Assembly: GCA_001465935.1 (NCBI GenBank)
Contig: LNKV01000017.1
Span: 135,499-199,498, forward strand
Direction: 5' to 3'
DNA from: Clarireedia homoeocarpa
Lineage: Eukaryota; Ascomycota; Leotiomycetes; Helotiales; Rutstroemiaceae
DNA length: 64,000 bases
Each line of letters opens with the position of its first letter. Within the stretch, counting starts at the first letter, position 1. Below the pieces are notes generated by a model. That model was not told where the DNA came from, did no database searches, and saw only the letters and a program-made list of their open reading frames with translations. Shown here piece after piece: positions 35,414-46,926 of the stretch. Made by a program: the position numbers and the translations under genes.

Positions 35414-36410
35414 ATGAGCCCAGCCAGAGAGAGCACAGTTCTCCTGCTAGGAGGTACTGGCAAAGTAGCAAGTCGAACCGCCGCGCTTCTCCACGCTTCG
35501 TCTTACCCTTCTTTACTCGCCCATCGTTCCGGTGCCCCTCTATCGAGTTTGGCAGATGTGCCTGCTTGCAAATTCGACTGGACGGATGCATCCACATATT
35601 CCAACCCTTTTCAGCAAGTTCAAGATATCCAAGCAGTCTTTTTAGTTGCTCCTCCAATTGTGGATATGTTCCCACCGATGAAAGGTTTCATAGATCTTGC
35701 AGTCGAAAGAGGGGTGAAGCGATTCGTCCTGTTGAGTGCGAGCTCACTGCCAGCTGGTGGCCCTGCAATGGGTATGGTGCATGAGCACTTGTCGTCCTTG
35801 AAGCTTGATTATGCTGTCTTGAGACCAACTTGGTTCATGGGTAAGATCTCACTCTAAATATTTATGTGAATTTACTGCTGACTAGGTGCAGAAAACTTCT
35901 CTGAGCAGCACCACCGTGCAACAATCAGAGACACAAGTAGCATCACATCTGCCACAGGGAATGGCAAGGTGCCATTTGTGTCAGCGGACGATATTGCAGC
36001 CGTTGGTTTCCATGCCCTGACTGATGAGAATCTCCAGAGGAGAGATCTTGTTATTTTAGGACCTGAGTTGCTTTCATATGATGATGTATGCTCATATTCT
36101 CACTCTTTCTATCACCTCTCAATAAACATGATCTCTTGCTTACATTTATCTGGAGGTTGCCGAAACTATCAGCAGAGCTGTTGGTAGAAAGATCACCCAT
36201 AACAAGGCATCGGCAGAAGAGCTGTCCAGAATGATGATGAGAGGTGGAATGCCCAAAGACTACGCCAATATGTTAGCAGCGATGGATGATGCTATCAGTA
36301 AGGGTGCCGAGGAGAAACTAAGCAATACTATCCAAGAAGTCACTGGAAAGCAAGCCAAGAGGTTCGCGGATTTTGTAGAAGCTGCTAAAACGGCATGGGA
36401 GAAGGAATGA
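35414..36410 (+). CDS. NmrA-like NAD(P)-binding reductase (festuclavine/agroclavine dehydrogenase type)
   Basis: Exons 35414-35840, 35892-36085 and 36156-36410 (291 residues). Atypical short-chain reductase: Rossmann motif VLLLGGTGKVASRTAALL at the N terminus, then FDWTDASTYSNPF, RGVKRFVLLSASSLPAGGPAMG, LDYAVLRPTWFM|ENFSEQHH and GKVPFVSADDIAAVGFHAL. These blocks are characteristic of the subfamily named after ergot-alkaloid dehydrogenases (EasG/FgaFS), but family members are common outside ergot clusters. The first acceptor is chosen at GTGCAG so that the family motif FMENFSEQ is restored; the earlier AG would insert two residues. No prenyltransferase, DMAT synthase or P450 is nearby, so an alkaloid role is not supported; general iminium/quinone reductase activity is possible. 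Confidence 0.88.
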
Positions 36411-37458
36411 GGCACTGGCGTCAAGCAAGTGATGCTTCGAAAGGAAGAAAGTCCTTATGTAAGGGAAACTGGCAACGCGAGAATTTCCGAGATATAGGTG
36501 TTGGAAAGAGAGACCCTAACATATATCCATCGTTTTGCTCAATTTGCTTTTTAATAGATGTCCTAGACTCCTAGTACCGTGCTTATTTAAAAGCAGAAAT
36601 GTAGTTATTCGAAGTAGGATATCCCTCAAGAGTCAAGCTGGGCGTGGGTCGAACTCTGTTTGTTCACAGTCGTCATTTGTTAGGTTTGTCTGCAGGAAAG
36701 AAGCATCTAACGAAGTTTGCGGATTTGAGCACTCTTGCTGACCTCAAGTCTTTTGATGCCGCATCACGGACTATTCGTCCATAACCTTAATGCAAGATGG
36801 CAGACGGCACTAGTCCTTCCTTCCTCCTTGGACTGGCAACTGTCACTGAAAACTCGAATAAGCGACAACGAACCTTCACTTTCTTCACCTTCTTCACTTT
36901 CCACCGGCAAAACAAAAATCTTGAGGTTCCGAATATAACTTGTTTACCACATCTGAAATATTCATTCGAGATCGTATCGTATCAAGGTCTCTCATATCTG
37001 ACGAAGTGGAGGTTGCTATTTTGTTATTGTTTTACCCAATCTCACTTGCTCCGATAAAATTTTCTGTTCATACTGCATAAACTCTTCAAAGGTGAGCGAA
37101 CCACGACTTTGCTGAAAGCCATTGATTGAAGCTGCAATCACTTCGATTACGGCAAATAGGATGTCTTTCAAACTTTGGACGAGGAAGCTGAGTGGATCAT
37201 AATCCCAATCCTGCTGAGATTTGCTGGCTCGGTGCTGACGCCTCTGCTCAAAGTAGGGATCTCGAGTTTCCGCATATCATTTAGATGTTCTTCAAACAGT
37301 ACGACCATATCCACACATCAAGACTCAGACCTGTTTCACCGGCGATGTTGCCAACAACGTTTCATTACAGATCCGACTTCTGAAAAAAGCGATAGATCTT
37401 CTGTGCCAAGTGGACAAAAGGACTGGAACCCTTGTGTTGGCAGTGAATCATTTTGAAC
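36411..37458. other. Intergenic region
   Basis: About 1.05 kb between two same-strand genes. Short frames (for example 36797-37057, with a TTCTTCACC repeat at about 36880-36900) are not convincingly coding. It must contain the promoter of the large axis-like protein gene. Confidence 0.5.
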
Positions 37459-40400
37459 ATGCCTTCAAAACGAGCGCAGAAGAAGGCATCACAGGGAACA
37501 GACATTAATCAATCTGTGAAGGAGTTATGTGAACAAATCACCCAGGCACATTCCAATAAGAGAGGCAGGATACAGTAGGTCAGACATTTGATCTCATACG
37601 AAGTACTAACAGCAAGAAGTATACCTAAAGAAACAATCGAGTCTCTATCAGAGGCTCTTCATTCGGTGAAAGCAAATCATGAGCTCAAATCAGCACTAGT
37701 ACTCGAAATTTATGCCGTCCTCGAGAAGAACAACACCAATATCTGCGATCAACTCGATACGGAAACATTCTGTATCATTCTGGACCTTGTGTTGAAGGCC
37801 GAATATTGTCGAGAGAGTGAGCGTATTCTGGCACTTTTCGCGGTTAGTCCTCAAATCTGACAAGTAATTCATCTCCGATTAACATTGCTAGGGCACAATC
37901 CACAAAGGTCTACGGGATCTAGTCTCCTTTCATCGAGGATCTTTTGACGATAGGCTCATCAAGATTGCAAAAACTCTGGAATTAGGAGAGCTTATCAGCT
38001 ATTTCACTGACACAACTAAAGCGACCGGTACAAGGAGATGGGTGAGTACATGTTGAATTCAGAATCTTTGGTTCAGAAATGCTAACGTGGGAGTAAGATT
38101 GGCATTTTCTTACTCCAGCTGTTGAGGGGTCCAGAGAGAATCTATGGAGAATTTCAACATACACCTGAAGATAAAAGGCAAGTAACAATTCTTGGAGAAA
38201 TGGAAAGCTCAAGCTGACTCTTGCGCGCAGACGTAGTATAGGCCCTTTAATCATAAATGAAGAAGATGAAATACTCAGAATGATCTGCGGCCAGCTCGTG
38301 AAAGGGCTCTTGGCGTGCGATATTGCGATCGATGAGCTCTGGCCCGATGATGCTGTTGAAGTGGATTACGATAAATTTCCGGTAGATTCACAAAGCCAGA
38401 AAGGATGGAAAGCCGATTTTCAAAGCTGGGTCGATAAGGCCTGGCCTCCGAATCAACAGTAAGTGCCACCCGGCCTTTTAGATACCTTAGACTTAGAGAT
38501 CTCTAGAACCGTCCAAACTCTCTTCTATAATCATTCAGTCACCACAATCCCACCACTAAAGGTAGGAACTCCAGGTCTCAACATAGAAATGATCTTTGAC
38601 GAAGGATATATCGTCTTATACGCATCGTTCACCGAAGAAAATTTCAACCAAATTCTTGAGCTTCCATGCAGCATCATAAACCATATTCTACTGCAACCGT
38701 CTTCCAAAACGACAGTTGTACAGAAGATCTTCGATGTTGCTATCGAGATGGAGGAAGACCCCGCGCGACCTTGTCTTCTCAATAGCAAAGTTGTCGTCAT
38801 AACAACATTGTGTATGACTCTCACCCAAGACTTAGAGATCTTTATCGATGAAGTTCGCAGGCAGTGCCCAAAAGCAACATTCGTAGACAACAGACCACGG
38901 GCATCTACATCTCAAGATTTCGTGATAGTACAGGCTCCGCTTGATCCATGGGACTCTGAAGGTGAAGGTGAAGGATACTTCGGTTCCGATGAACGACCAC
39001 GCGCAACAGTCCAATTGGAGCGCCAAGATTCTAATACGAAAACCTTGGGCATTGGTAGCGAAGATAGAATCGAACCTGTGCAAGACGGCAGCGATGATTC
39101 CAGCGAAACCCGGGTTTCAGATCTGGCATCTTGCGCACCAGATCAAAGAGATGAACAGCATTCGGTGAAAGACGATCTGCAGCATACAGATATTGATGAA
39201 GGGCCCAATCTCGAAAACCCACCTGTTGTGCTGACCCACGAGGATAAGGACGTGATAAGAGAAGTCCAAATCTCAGATAGCTTGTCTAGGAGTGTAGAGT
39301 CTGCAATTTCGAGAGGCGGGGATACGCTTGAAGCCGCCTCTGACGGTAGTGCTTTTGACAATACTCGTGATTCGGCGACATCTGAGTGTTACAAAAATAC
39401 TAGCGATGATGGTGGCAATTCACCACTGGATGAATCAGGTATGAAAAAGATTAGCAGCCTTGAGGAGCATTCAATGTCCAAGTCTCAACCGAAGAGATTT
39501 CTAGTGCGCGAAGAAGCCAGCATTCCCGAGCAGAAGCTAAAGCAATATTATGTGAAAGCAAAGCCAGCGATAGGATCGGCGGTACATATGACTGTTTCAA
39601 AGCCGAATAAGCGCAGAATCCCACCGAATGCTTCCAAGCAGAAAGGAGATATATACGATTTGTCTGACGACGAAGAAAGCGAGGCGGGCCTAGTGAAGAA
39701 TGGAAAACCCACAAAGAAAACAAAACCTAGGGTTAGTGGGCGACAGACAAAAAGTAAGACGAATGTCAAGAATGGCAGCGGTAAGCCTAAGGTCGATCAC
39801 GGTAAATCAGCGACTGTCGAACAAGTCATCCCTACCAGGACTAGTCAACGTGCGGCAGCTACTAAAGCCAAGCTAAATATGCGCAAGCTGAATAGTGCTG
39901 ATGAAGAGGAGCTTTCAGACGAAAGGGAAAGCGGACCTTCACAGCCCAATGTTTCTCGAAAACGAAAAGCTGTAGCAGAAGCAACCCTCACTGGTGAGCA
40001 GGACGTGGACGTATCTGCAGCAATACCCAACTCAATCGCCGTCGAGCAGGACGAGCAGCTATTCAGTGTCGAACAGAATGATGAAGAGGGGTTAGGATTA
40101 GTATACAATGATTCCGCTCCAGTCGTAGACATAGATCAGAGCGACATCTATAATGTTAAGCCAGCTGTAAGTCAACCGGAACCGGAACCAGAGTCCCAAC
40201 TTCGACCAAGCGGAAGTCAAGAGTGTTACACAAACAAGCGATCTCGCAAGAATGCTGCTTCCAATTTCGCAGATAAGATGGCATATATCCTTGACAGCGA
40301 GGGAGATGGGTTCCAGATGCTTGAAACAAACTCAGCACTTTCGAAGGACTCAGCACCTTCTAGACCTCAAAAGATCAAAGCGAAAGGGACTTTAGAAGAT

Positions 40401-42329
40401 CTACCCCAGATTGAAAGGCCGTCGTTAGTTATGGATACGAAGAAATTGAGTAGTCTCACTGAAATTGATGCAGATGGAGCGATCTCAGAGGCAGAAACGC
40501 AAGAAGCGCTAGGATTTGACATCCAAGAAAATGTCGAGCAGTTCAAGGCACCTAGTAAGGAAACTGCATATCTGATAAATAAGATGACTCAAGAGGGAGA
40601 AGAATTTGTACCTCCATCAACAAGGTTAAATGAAGATGGCAGAGCGAATCGCGATCGGTCCATGGAAGCAATCGACAAAGACACAGATGTCAAGGCTGAT
40701 CCACTGCCGATCACCGTTGGACCAAAAGAATTCGAACACTCTTCGATAGCAACTCCTCAAAAACGTGGCCATCCAAGAGCTGCCAGTGAATATAAAGCCA
40801 CTCCCATTATTAATGCGGCGGTTTTGAATGATGAAGATAGAGACCATAAGGATCGTGAAGATCCCTTCATGAGATCTCACGGAAGTGTTTCTGATGAGAA
40901 AAAAAGGAAGGCAGATAGAAGCACAGGGGCGCCATCGAAAAGAATTCGGCCTAACGTGAGCGTGCAGAACATTGATCCGACTGTTGCGCAGCTAAGTCCG
41001 TTGATTGAATCACGAAACTTATTGGTGCAACCCGAGGGGAGGGGGAATGTTTTGTTAGAAGAAAGCACCATCCGTAAGCCGCATTTGATCCATTTTGACA
41101 TGACTGGAGCAAGAAATCAAGGAATTTCTAGCGTGGCAAAACAATCTACCACGGCGAAGCCTAAATCAAAACATGGAGAAGAAAACACGGAGATGTTGAT
41201 AACGGATTTGGGTTTAGAAAACAAGCGCAGGAGAAGATTCGACCATGAACACGAAGAAAACGGTTTTTTTCCTTCCGAAAGTCCTCCGAGGAAACGTCAA
41301 AGTGTTAGTCCAGTACAGGTAGTCGTTTCAAGGTCGCCAGATGTCAAAAGCAGTAGCCCACCTGCTCCTCCATCCAAATGTAGCTCGCAAGCGCTTAAAG
41401 TTAACGAATTCGGTAGTCCCATTGCCCATAAATCGACAGACCGCATACTTAGCATCCAGGAGAAGCTACAAGAGTCCACAGCAAGTAAATTAAGGGATAC
41501 GTCCGTTCCCGCCACAGCTCCAACAGATCCATTTGATCAAGGTACACCGGAGCTATTTGGACAACGACTTAAAATGGCAAGCATTACAAAAGCCCGTCCT
41601 GACCCACCAGGCGATCTACCTGTAAGATATGTACCCCATACGAAAACACAATACGGGTATGAGGGCATATTGACTATGGAGAGTGTCCAGGAAGAGAAGA
41701 CACTACCAGATCCATTTGTCGAGAAGCTGGCTCATAATTCAAGCCACTTCACAGAGCGCTTGCGAGCTGGTACGTCGGCGGATAAGGAGTTAAAGTCAGG
41801 GAAGAAAGGAAGTTTAACATCGAAGTCCCGAATTATAGATTCTGAAAAGACACTTGTTGCATTTTCCTCCCCAAGCGAAATGACCAGCGCCTCTTCGTCG
41901 TCATCCACCGGCCAGAGTGCTTCAAGAACACCTATAGAACATAAGCCAGGCAGGCAGTGGGAATTAGCTGTGAGACCACATTATCGGGATTACGCTGACG
42001 TCGTCCATCGTATTGCCGATGAGATGGTGATCAGGCTGGTACATGAAGAAGATGCTTCGATGCTCATCGTGCAACAATATGATGACAATGGGACCAGAAT
42101 TATCGAAGGACTTGCAAGAAAGAGGGATGATGAGAAGAAGAAGATCCAGCAAGCTCTCAACGGGAGGACTAATGATATGGTGAAAATGTGTTCCGAAGCT
42201 AGCGAGTTCATGAGAGAAGTCCAGGAAGGCTTGAAAAGTTCTCATGCTGAGGACTATGAACAAGCATGGCGAAAGAGGCAAGAAGACATCCAGAAACGAA
42301 TTATGGCTGGCAGACACGCAACCGAATGA
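37459..42329 (+). CDS. Large nuclear protein with SYCP2/Red1-like architecture
   Basis: Six-exon model: 37459-37574, 37617-37842, 37892-38041, 38098-38177, 38231-38458 and 38507-42329 (1540 residues). The first about 230 residues look all-helical (ARM-like); then PPLKVGTPGLNIEMIFDEGYIVLYASF...LELPCSIINHILLQPS resembles a PH-like beta domain. Residues about 350-1400 are acidic, Ser-rich and disordered with many basic nuclear signals (KKTKPRVSGRQ, SRKRKAV, KRIRPN, KRRRRF). The last about 120 residues (HRIADEMVIRLVHEEDASMLIVQQYDD...) predict a coiled coil. ARM plus PH-like plus long linker plus C-terminal coiled coil is the layout of meiotic axis cores (SYCP2, Red1, ASY3). That identity is my inference; a different chromatin protein is possible. 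One intron is GC-AG, and another removes an in-frame TAA. Confidence 0.8.
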
Positions 42330-43068
42330 TGTACAGATCGCTCATTGCATCAATTGATTGCCGTAATAGCTAGTCGTGATCTGATATGCGTAAGCAATCA
42401 TGTATACGACTTAGCCCAAGATTGATACCTGACTAATTCGAATTTGCTTCCATTTTTGGCTCGTATGCAGGTTGATAGAGAAGTATATGGTATGCTGGAC
42501 TCAATTGTGTTTATATAACTTTGCAGAATAAGAGTTTTAAACGAGAGAAAAATTGTTTGGTGTTGGTCCTTGACAAGAAAGAAGTAATGTGACAGCTGTA
42601 GGTCATCTTGAATTCCGTGTGTTCGGAATTTTGCTGGTTCCTGATAGTGTTGTCATCTACTCCAACCGCTGTTTACGTAGCTCGCTAGCCCCAAATGACG
42701 GCCTCCAAACTTCACCAGGATGACCTTTCGACCCCACACTTCAACTCACAACGCAAATTCCAGAACACAGAACCTTCTCCTACCGAATATACCGCTCAAA
42801 CAGCAACCACTACGAACCCCGAAGTTGAGATATATCTCAAGGAAGGAACCAGCTTCAGAAGTTGATCGCTTTGCCCCCAAGAAGCGCCACACCAACTCAT
42901 CTCAGAAGATCGTACCACCACTCACGCTGCACGTATCTCAGACACCAAAGTCCCCGCATCGCGAAACCAAAATCCCCGTTTCCACGGTGTCGACCGACGA
43001 TTCAATACATTCTTAGCAAACACCTCTGACAAAGAACGTGTACGAATTTACAAGACACCGAAGGAGAT
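42330..43068 (+). other. 5' region of the DEN1-like gene with upstream reading frame
   Basis: Between the axis-like gene and the protease start. An ATG at 42695 opens a 56-codon frame ending in TGA at 42863-42865; the same frame then stays open without a stop to 43242, overlapping the first exons of the protease in another frame. The overlapping reading is oddly protein-like (RRFNTFLANTSDKERVRIYK and following). Either a leader with an upstream ORF or part of an unresolved gene. Confidence 0.4.
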
Positions 43069-44166
43069 ATGCCTCATCCATTTGGCGGAAGAGTATCCAA
43101 GCATTTTGGCAATTCTGTGCGTGCATATTCCTCATTTCGCACGGTTAATGGGTTGGGGCATCACGCGTCTTCGGGGTTCTCGCAGACTTGAACTAACTGG
43201 ATCCTATCATGTCAATAGCTTGCTCCAGAAGATCCATATCTGAGTTGTAAGTTTATACTCGAACCCTCTTTTTGAGGGTCTGCGGACTTGCAGGGTTTGC
43301 TAATCCTCGGTAGATTATGACTGTAGATGTACGTTTTCCTACGACCGCAACGCAGCAGTTGAGAAATGTAACAGAGGAAGTTACAGCGATGGCGGCGAAA
43401 CTGATCCTATGCGTTAGTGACCAAAGAAGATGTTGATACTCTGAAGAGTGACTGGCTCACGGACAATGTAGGTCTACTGGCAATTCAGTCAACGTCTAGG
43501 CATCCACTAACCTCTTACTACAGACCATCGCCTTCTGGGAGGAGTATGTGCCAATTTACTCTCAAGTCTGGACTCATTGTTAGAGGACCTCACTAACCGA
43601 TTAAAACCAGGTATCTCGAGAACGAAACCCTTAAAAAATACCCCTCATCGAATATCGTCCTTCTCCGTCCCTCCATGGCCTTCATGCTCATGCAAACCCC
43701 CAATCCTCTCGATCTAAAGCAAGCTCTACCCGACTTCAGCAAAACAACCCACATCTTCCTCCCTATAAACGACAACCGAAATGTTTCCGTGGCCGAAGGC
43801 GGCTCCCACTGGTCGCTTCTCCTCGTCTCCGTTATCGATGGTGTAGCATTCCACTACGATTCGCTCTCACCCTCGAATTGGAACGAGGCGGAGGTTACAA
43901 CGCGAAAGTTATCACATCTGTTGGGTAAACCGCTGGCGTTCCTAAATCTCAACGATTCGCCGCAGCAGGAGAATAGCAATGATTGTGGAGTCTACGTCTG
44001 CATTATCATGAGGCATTTACTGTTGAAGCGGTTATTGAGCGCGAATGCGAAAGAGAAAGTTAGTATGAGCATGGGCGGAAAATTGGTAGATGCGCCTGGT
44101 GGTAGGAAAGAAATGTTGAGGATTATTGAGGGATACAGGAAAGAGGGAGAAAGAAGAAGATCGTAG
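43069..44166 (+). CDS. SENP8/DEN1-type C48 cysteine protease (deneddylase-like)
   Basis: Exons 43069-43116, 43219-43246, 43314-43328, 43418-43467, 43524-43543 and 43611-44166 (238 residues, the usual size of Den1/NEDP1 proteins). Ulp-fold landmarks in order: PYLSYYDCRLTKEDVDTLKSDWLTDNTIAFWEEYL, catalytic His in GGSHWSLLLVS, Asp in FHYDSLSPSN, Gln in SPQQENS and nucleophile Cys in NDCGVYVC. The small size, lack of an N-terminal extension and the WLTDN.I.FWEEYL start favour a NEDD8-specific protease over SUMO-specific Ulp1/Ulp2. It would cleave NEDD8 from cullins and other targets. Exon 3 is only 15 nt; its inclusion supplies YYDCR, needed for the family match. Start ATG gives MPHPFGGRVSKHFGNS. 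Confidence 0.88.
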
Positions 44167-44706
44167 GTTTTCCGTCTCGAACTTGTGACATATCGTCCGG
44201 TTCTGCAATTCTGTAGCTTGCTAATGTTTCTATCTTGTGCTAACTCACACTATCACTAGACATGACGAAAGCCGCAGCTCATCGCCCTTCCAACGATCGT
44301 CGGCTCCGCGGAGCCCTCCACGAATTGATTCATGACCACGGATATGCAATGGCGTTACGGATAAGTAATATTGGAATATCCAGCGAGATTTGCTACTTTC
44401 TTTTTATGGTTGGCTGCAACATGGCACAAAGAAACACCTCCGAAATTGAGTTCAATGAACTTTTGTGATGGCAGAATATGAGAAACGAACAAGTATTTGC
44501 ATATGCATGCATGCTGTACTCAGAGCGAAACCTTAGCATGAGTGTTTTTGTGCTTGGCAGATGGATAGATAGAGAGAGAGAGAGCTTCGGGCTGCTGAAT
44601 TATATAATTGAAATGCATAATAAAACATTACCACCAATTCAGGTGTTTCCGTAAATATAAAGTAGATGCTGTCCACTTTTCATTGGGGTTTGGGCGCTCG
44701 TATCAT
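44167..44706. other. Convergent 3' region
   Basis: 540 bp between two convergent genes. A 68-codon frame begins with ATG at 44262, but it has no recognisable family or supporting context. An (AG)n microsatellite lies at about 44569-44583. Confidence 0.5.
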
Positions 44707-45852
44707 CTAACCCTTCTTCACCGTGCCATTCCCACTCGCACATTCTTCCAGCAACTTCTTATGACTTTCCATCGCGCCCTTACAGAACCCCTCAATATCC
44801 TTCACACTCTGCGTCTGCCACTTCCCATCTTCCCCCCCATCAAACACCTCCATGCTAAACCAGCCCCTAAAGCCCGTCCCGAGCACCGCCCGCGCCACCT
44901 CCACCACCGGCAAGTACCCTCCATTAAACGGATACGGCCTATAATCATGACTCCACCTCCCCCGCGCGCGCGTCTCCTCTCTCGGATTTTGTGTCTCGAG
45001 GATGGGCGCGAGCGGCTTGTAAGCATCAGAGATCTGGAGGAGATAGATTTTCTCGGCGGGGATGGACTGTGTGAGCTGCTGTAGGGAGGTATCGAAGTTC
45101 ATGTGCAGTTTGTGTTGGGTTCCTTGGTGGGATATGAGACCCGAGGAAGTGGTGGGGTCGCCATATTCGCCGCCGGCGGTTTGGAAGGTATCGAGACAGA
45201 GACCGATGTTAGGTCGGTCGACGAGTTGTACGATTTCCCAGACTTCTTTCCAGGTGGGTGCTACGGTTGCCCAGCACCTATTGTTTGGTTGGTTAGAGAA
45301 AATACACGATATTGTAGCCTAAGCTGGGATGAAAATGGACACAAACCAGTTCTCGTATGCAAGTCGGTAATTGTGCTCGGCAAGCATGTCTGCCAGTTCG
45401 CGCAAGTCTGACGCAAGGACTTTGAAATCTGTCGAGATTCCAACAGAGTCTGTAGAACCCACTTGCAACATATCTGTGCCCACTGCTCCCATAATCTTGA
45501 TCCAGCCTTCCGCCCTTTCGAAGGCATCCTTCCTCTCACCTGACCCCTCTGGCCAGCCCTCGAAATTTGAGAAGGGTTGGAGCATCATGATTTGTAACTT
45601 GTTTTGTTCGCATAATTTCTTGACTTCTTGACCGGCGGAACATAATGAAGCGTAATCATTTTCTTGAATTTCTTTCTTGTGAAAGGAGCTTGCGAAGGAG
45701 AGGAGGTCTGGAAAGCCCAGCTCAATGGCTTGGAAACCGGCCTTGGATATGGCGGATAGCTTGTCCGGTAAGGGCGTCTCAGACGTCCCGACCGAGACGG
45801 TAGCGAACGACGCCGGGATTGTGGAGAGTGACTCTTTTGCGATTGATGCCAT
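44707..45852 (-). CDS. Xylose-isomerase-like TIM-barrel enzyme (3-dehydroshikimate dehydratase/QutC-like)
   Basis: Exons 45852-45347 and 45277-44707 (358 residues). Sugar phosphate isomerase/epimerase (AP-endonuclease 2) fold with the expected metal-site blocks: QAIELGFPDLL, LQIMMLQPFSNFEGWP, RLAYENW|CWATVAPTWKEVWEIVQLVDRPNIGLCLDTFQTAGGEYGDP, EKIYLLQISDA and GWFSMEVF. This arrangement, especially the CWAT.APTW and CLDTFQ blocks, is that of fungal 3-dehydroshikimate dehydratases of the quinate pathway and their many paralogues. Substrate therefore likely a keto-sugar or dehydroshikimate-type acid, but unproven. No quinate pathway genes adjoin it. Its 3' half is G/C-rich with a purine bias on the coding strand. 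Confidence 0.85.
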
Positions 45853-46312
45853 TTTGTATATGTGAGTTAGATAGATTGAAAGATTGACCTTGAAGCAGAA
45901 GAATGAGGAAGGTGTTTGGAGTTTCTACGAGAATGTGACGTCAGGTCGTGTGGTGGGGCAGAATTTCACGTGTTGGCCTGTTGCAAAAGAAGGTTCGGGC
46001 TCATTCGGAGCATATTGTCGTTTCTCTTTGTCAGAATTCGAAATGCGCGTGAGTGACCTGGAGTAGTGGGGAGAGGTCGTTGTTTGAATTTTGGAAAGAC
46101 ATCATCGTATGCACGATACACGATTCGTGCATGCCGAGACTGTACCACCTTAAGCTCGTGGAAACAAGAACTTTTTTCTATTATCGAAGGATTTTTGAAT
46201 CCAATGAAATAGTTGACCAAATTTAAAAGAAGAACATACCATACTTGTGGTAATTGGGTATCTTGAAGTAGCAATTGTAAAGGAAAACGACCGGTAGTTT
46301 TTATGCATATGC
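45853..46312. promoter_or_regulatory. Intergenic region upstream of the TIM-barrel gene
   Basis: 460 bp between two minus-strand genes; promoter of the TIM-barrel gene and the SLX9 3' end. A TGACGTCA-like word (GTGACGTCAGG, about 45936-45946) resembles a CRE/ATF site. No coding signal. Confidence 0.4.
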
Positions 46313-46926
46313 TCAAGTCTTCTTGAACTCCTCCTTCTGCTCCATAGTCTGTGAGATGAATCCTCTCAAGGCAGCCCATCTACTCGATGTCGCAGAAGCT
46401 GGACTCTCTTTCCCATCGCTCGTGGCTGCACTCGCTGTCTTGGATTCGGAGCTTCCGACCAATTGTGCCATGTTCTTGCCAAACCTCTCTCTCTCCATTG
46501 CCTCGAGCTTTTCTCTTCTCTTCGTTGCCCCTGGCCTACTCTTCATACTCTTTTGCTTGATCTTGCCACTCTCTCCTCTGCTAATCTTATCTAAGCCCTC
46601 TCCCTCAAAGTCTGGCAGAGCATCCGCGAGGCTCTCTAATGTTGTTACTAATTTCTTGTTCGGTCGTCTGCGTTTGAGGGGTTTGCTGTGAGCCTTTTCG
46701 ATGCGATTGACGAGAGCGGAGTGCTTGATCGTGCGTTTATCTTTCTTGGAGTTTATGAAGGAATCTGATATGATAGCACCCTCGCGATGCTTCGGAGGAA
46801 CATAAACTCCCGAACCGGATTTCGAGGCCTTGGATCGTATTGAGGTTCGTTTGCTGGGTGCGGTGGGCGCCTGGTGACTGGTTAGTTTCTGGTTCTTGAG
46901 GATATAAATGATATAGAACCTACCAT
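46313..46926 (-). CDS. SLX9: Ribosome biogenesis protein SLX9
   Basis: Nucleolar factor associated with 90S/40S pre-ribosomes and ITS1 processing. Exon 1 contributes only the start codon (46926-46924); exon 2 is 46870-46313; total 186 residues. Characteristic blocks: SFINSKKDKRTIKHSALVNRIEK, RRRPNKKLVTTLESLADALPDFEG, KIKQKSMKSRPGATKRREKLEAMERERFGKNMAQL and a C-terminal WAALRGFISQTMEQ. The intron has a GTAGGT donor, an ACTAAC branch site and a CACCAG acceptor. Very basic and short, as in the family. Divergent from UBA4 with 213 bp between starts. Confidence 0.93.

Noticed and set aside
35414..36410. Ergot alkaloid cluster around the NmrA-like reductase
   Set aside because: None of the defining cluster enzymes occur within the window; family members are widespread outside clusters.
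42720..43016. 98-codon frame MTFRPHTSTHNANS...
   Set aside because: Not joinable to the protease exons in frame by canonical introns; treated as part of the leader.
44262..44468. 68-codon ATG frame between the DEN1-like and TIM-barrel genes
   Set aside because: Too short, no homology recognised, sits in a convergent 3' region.
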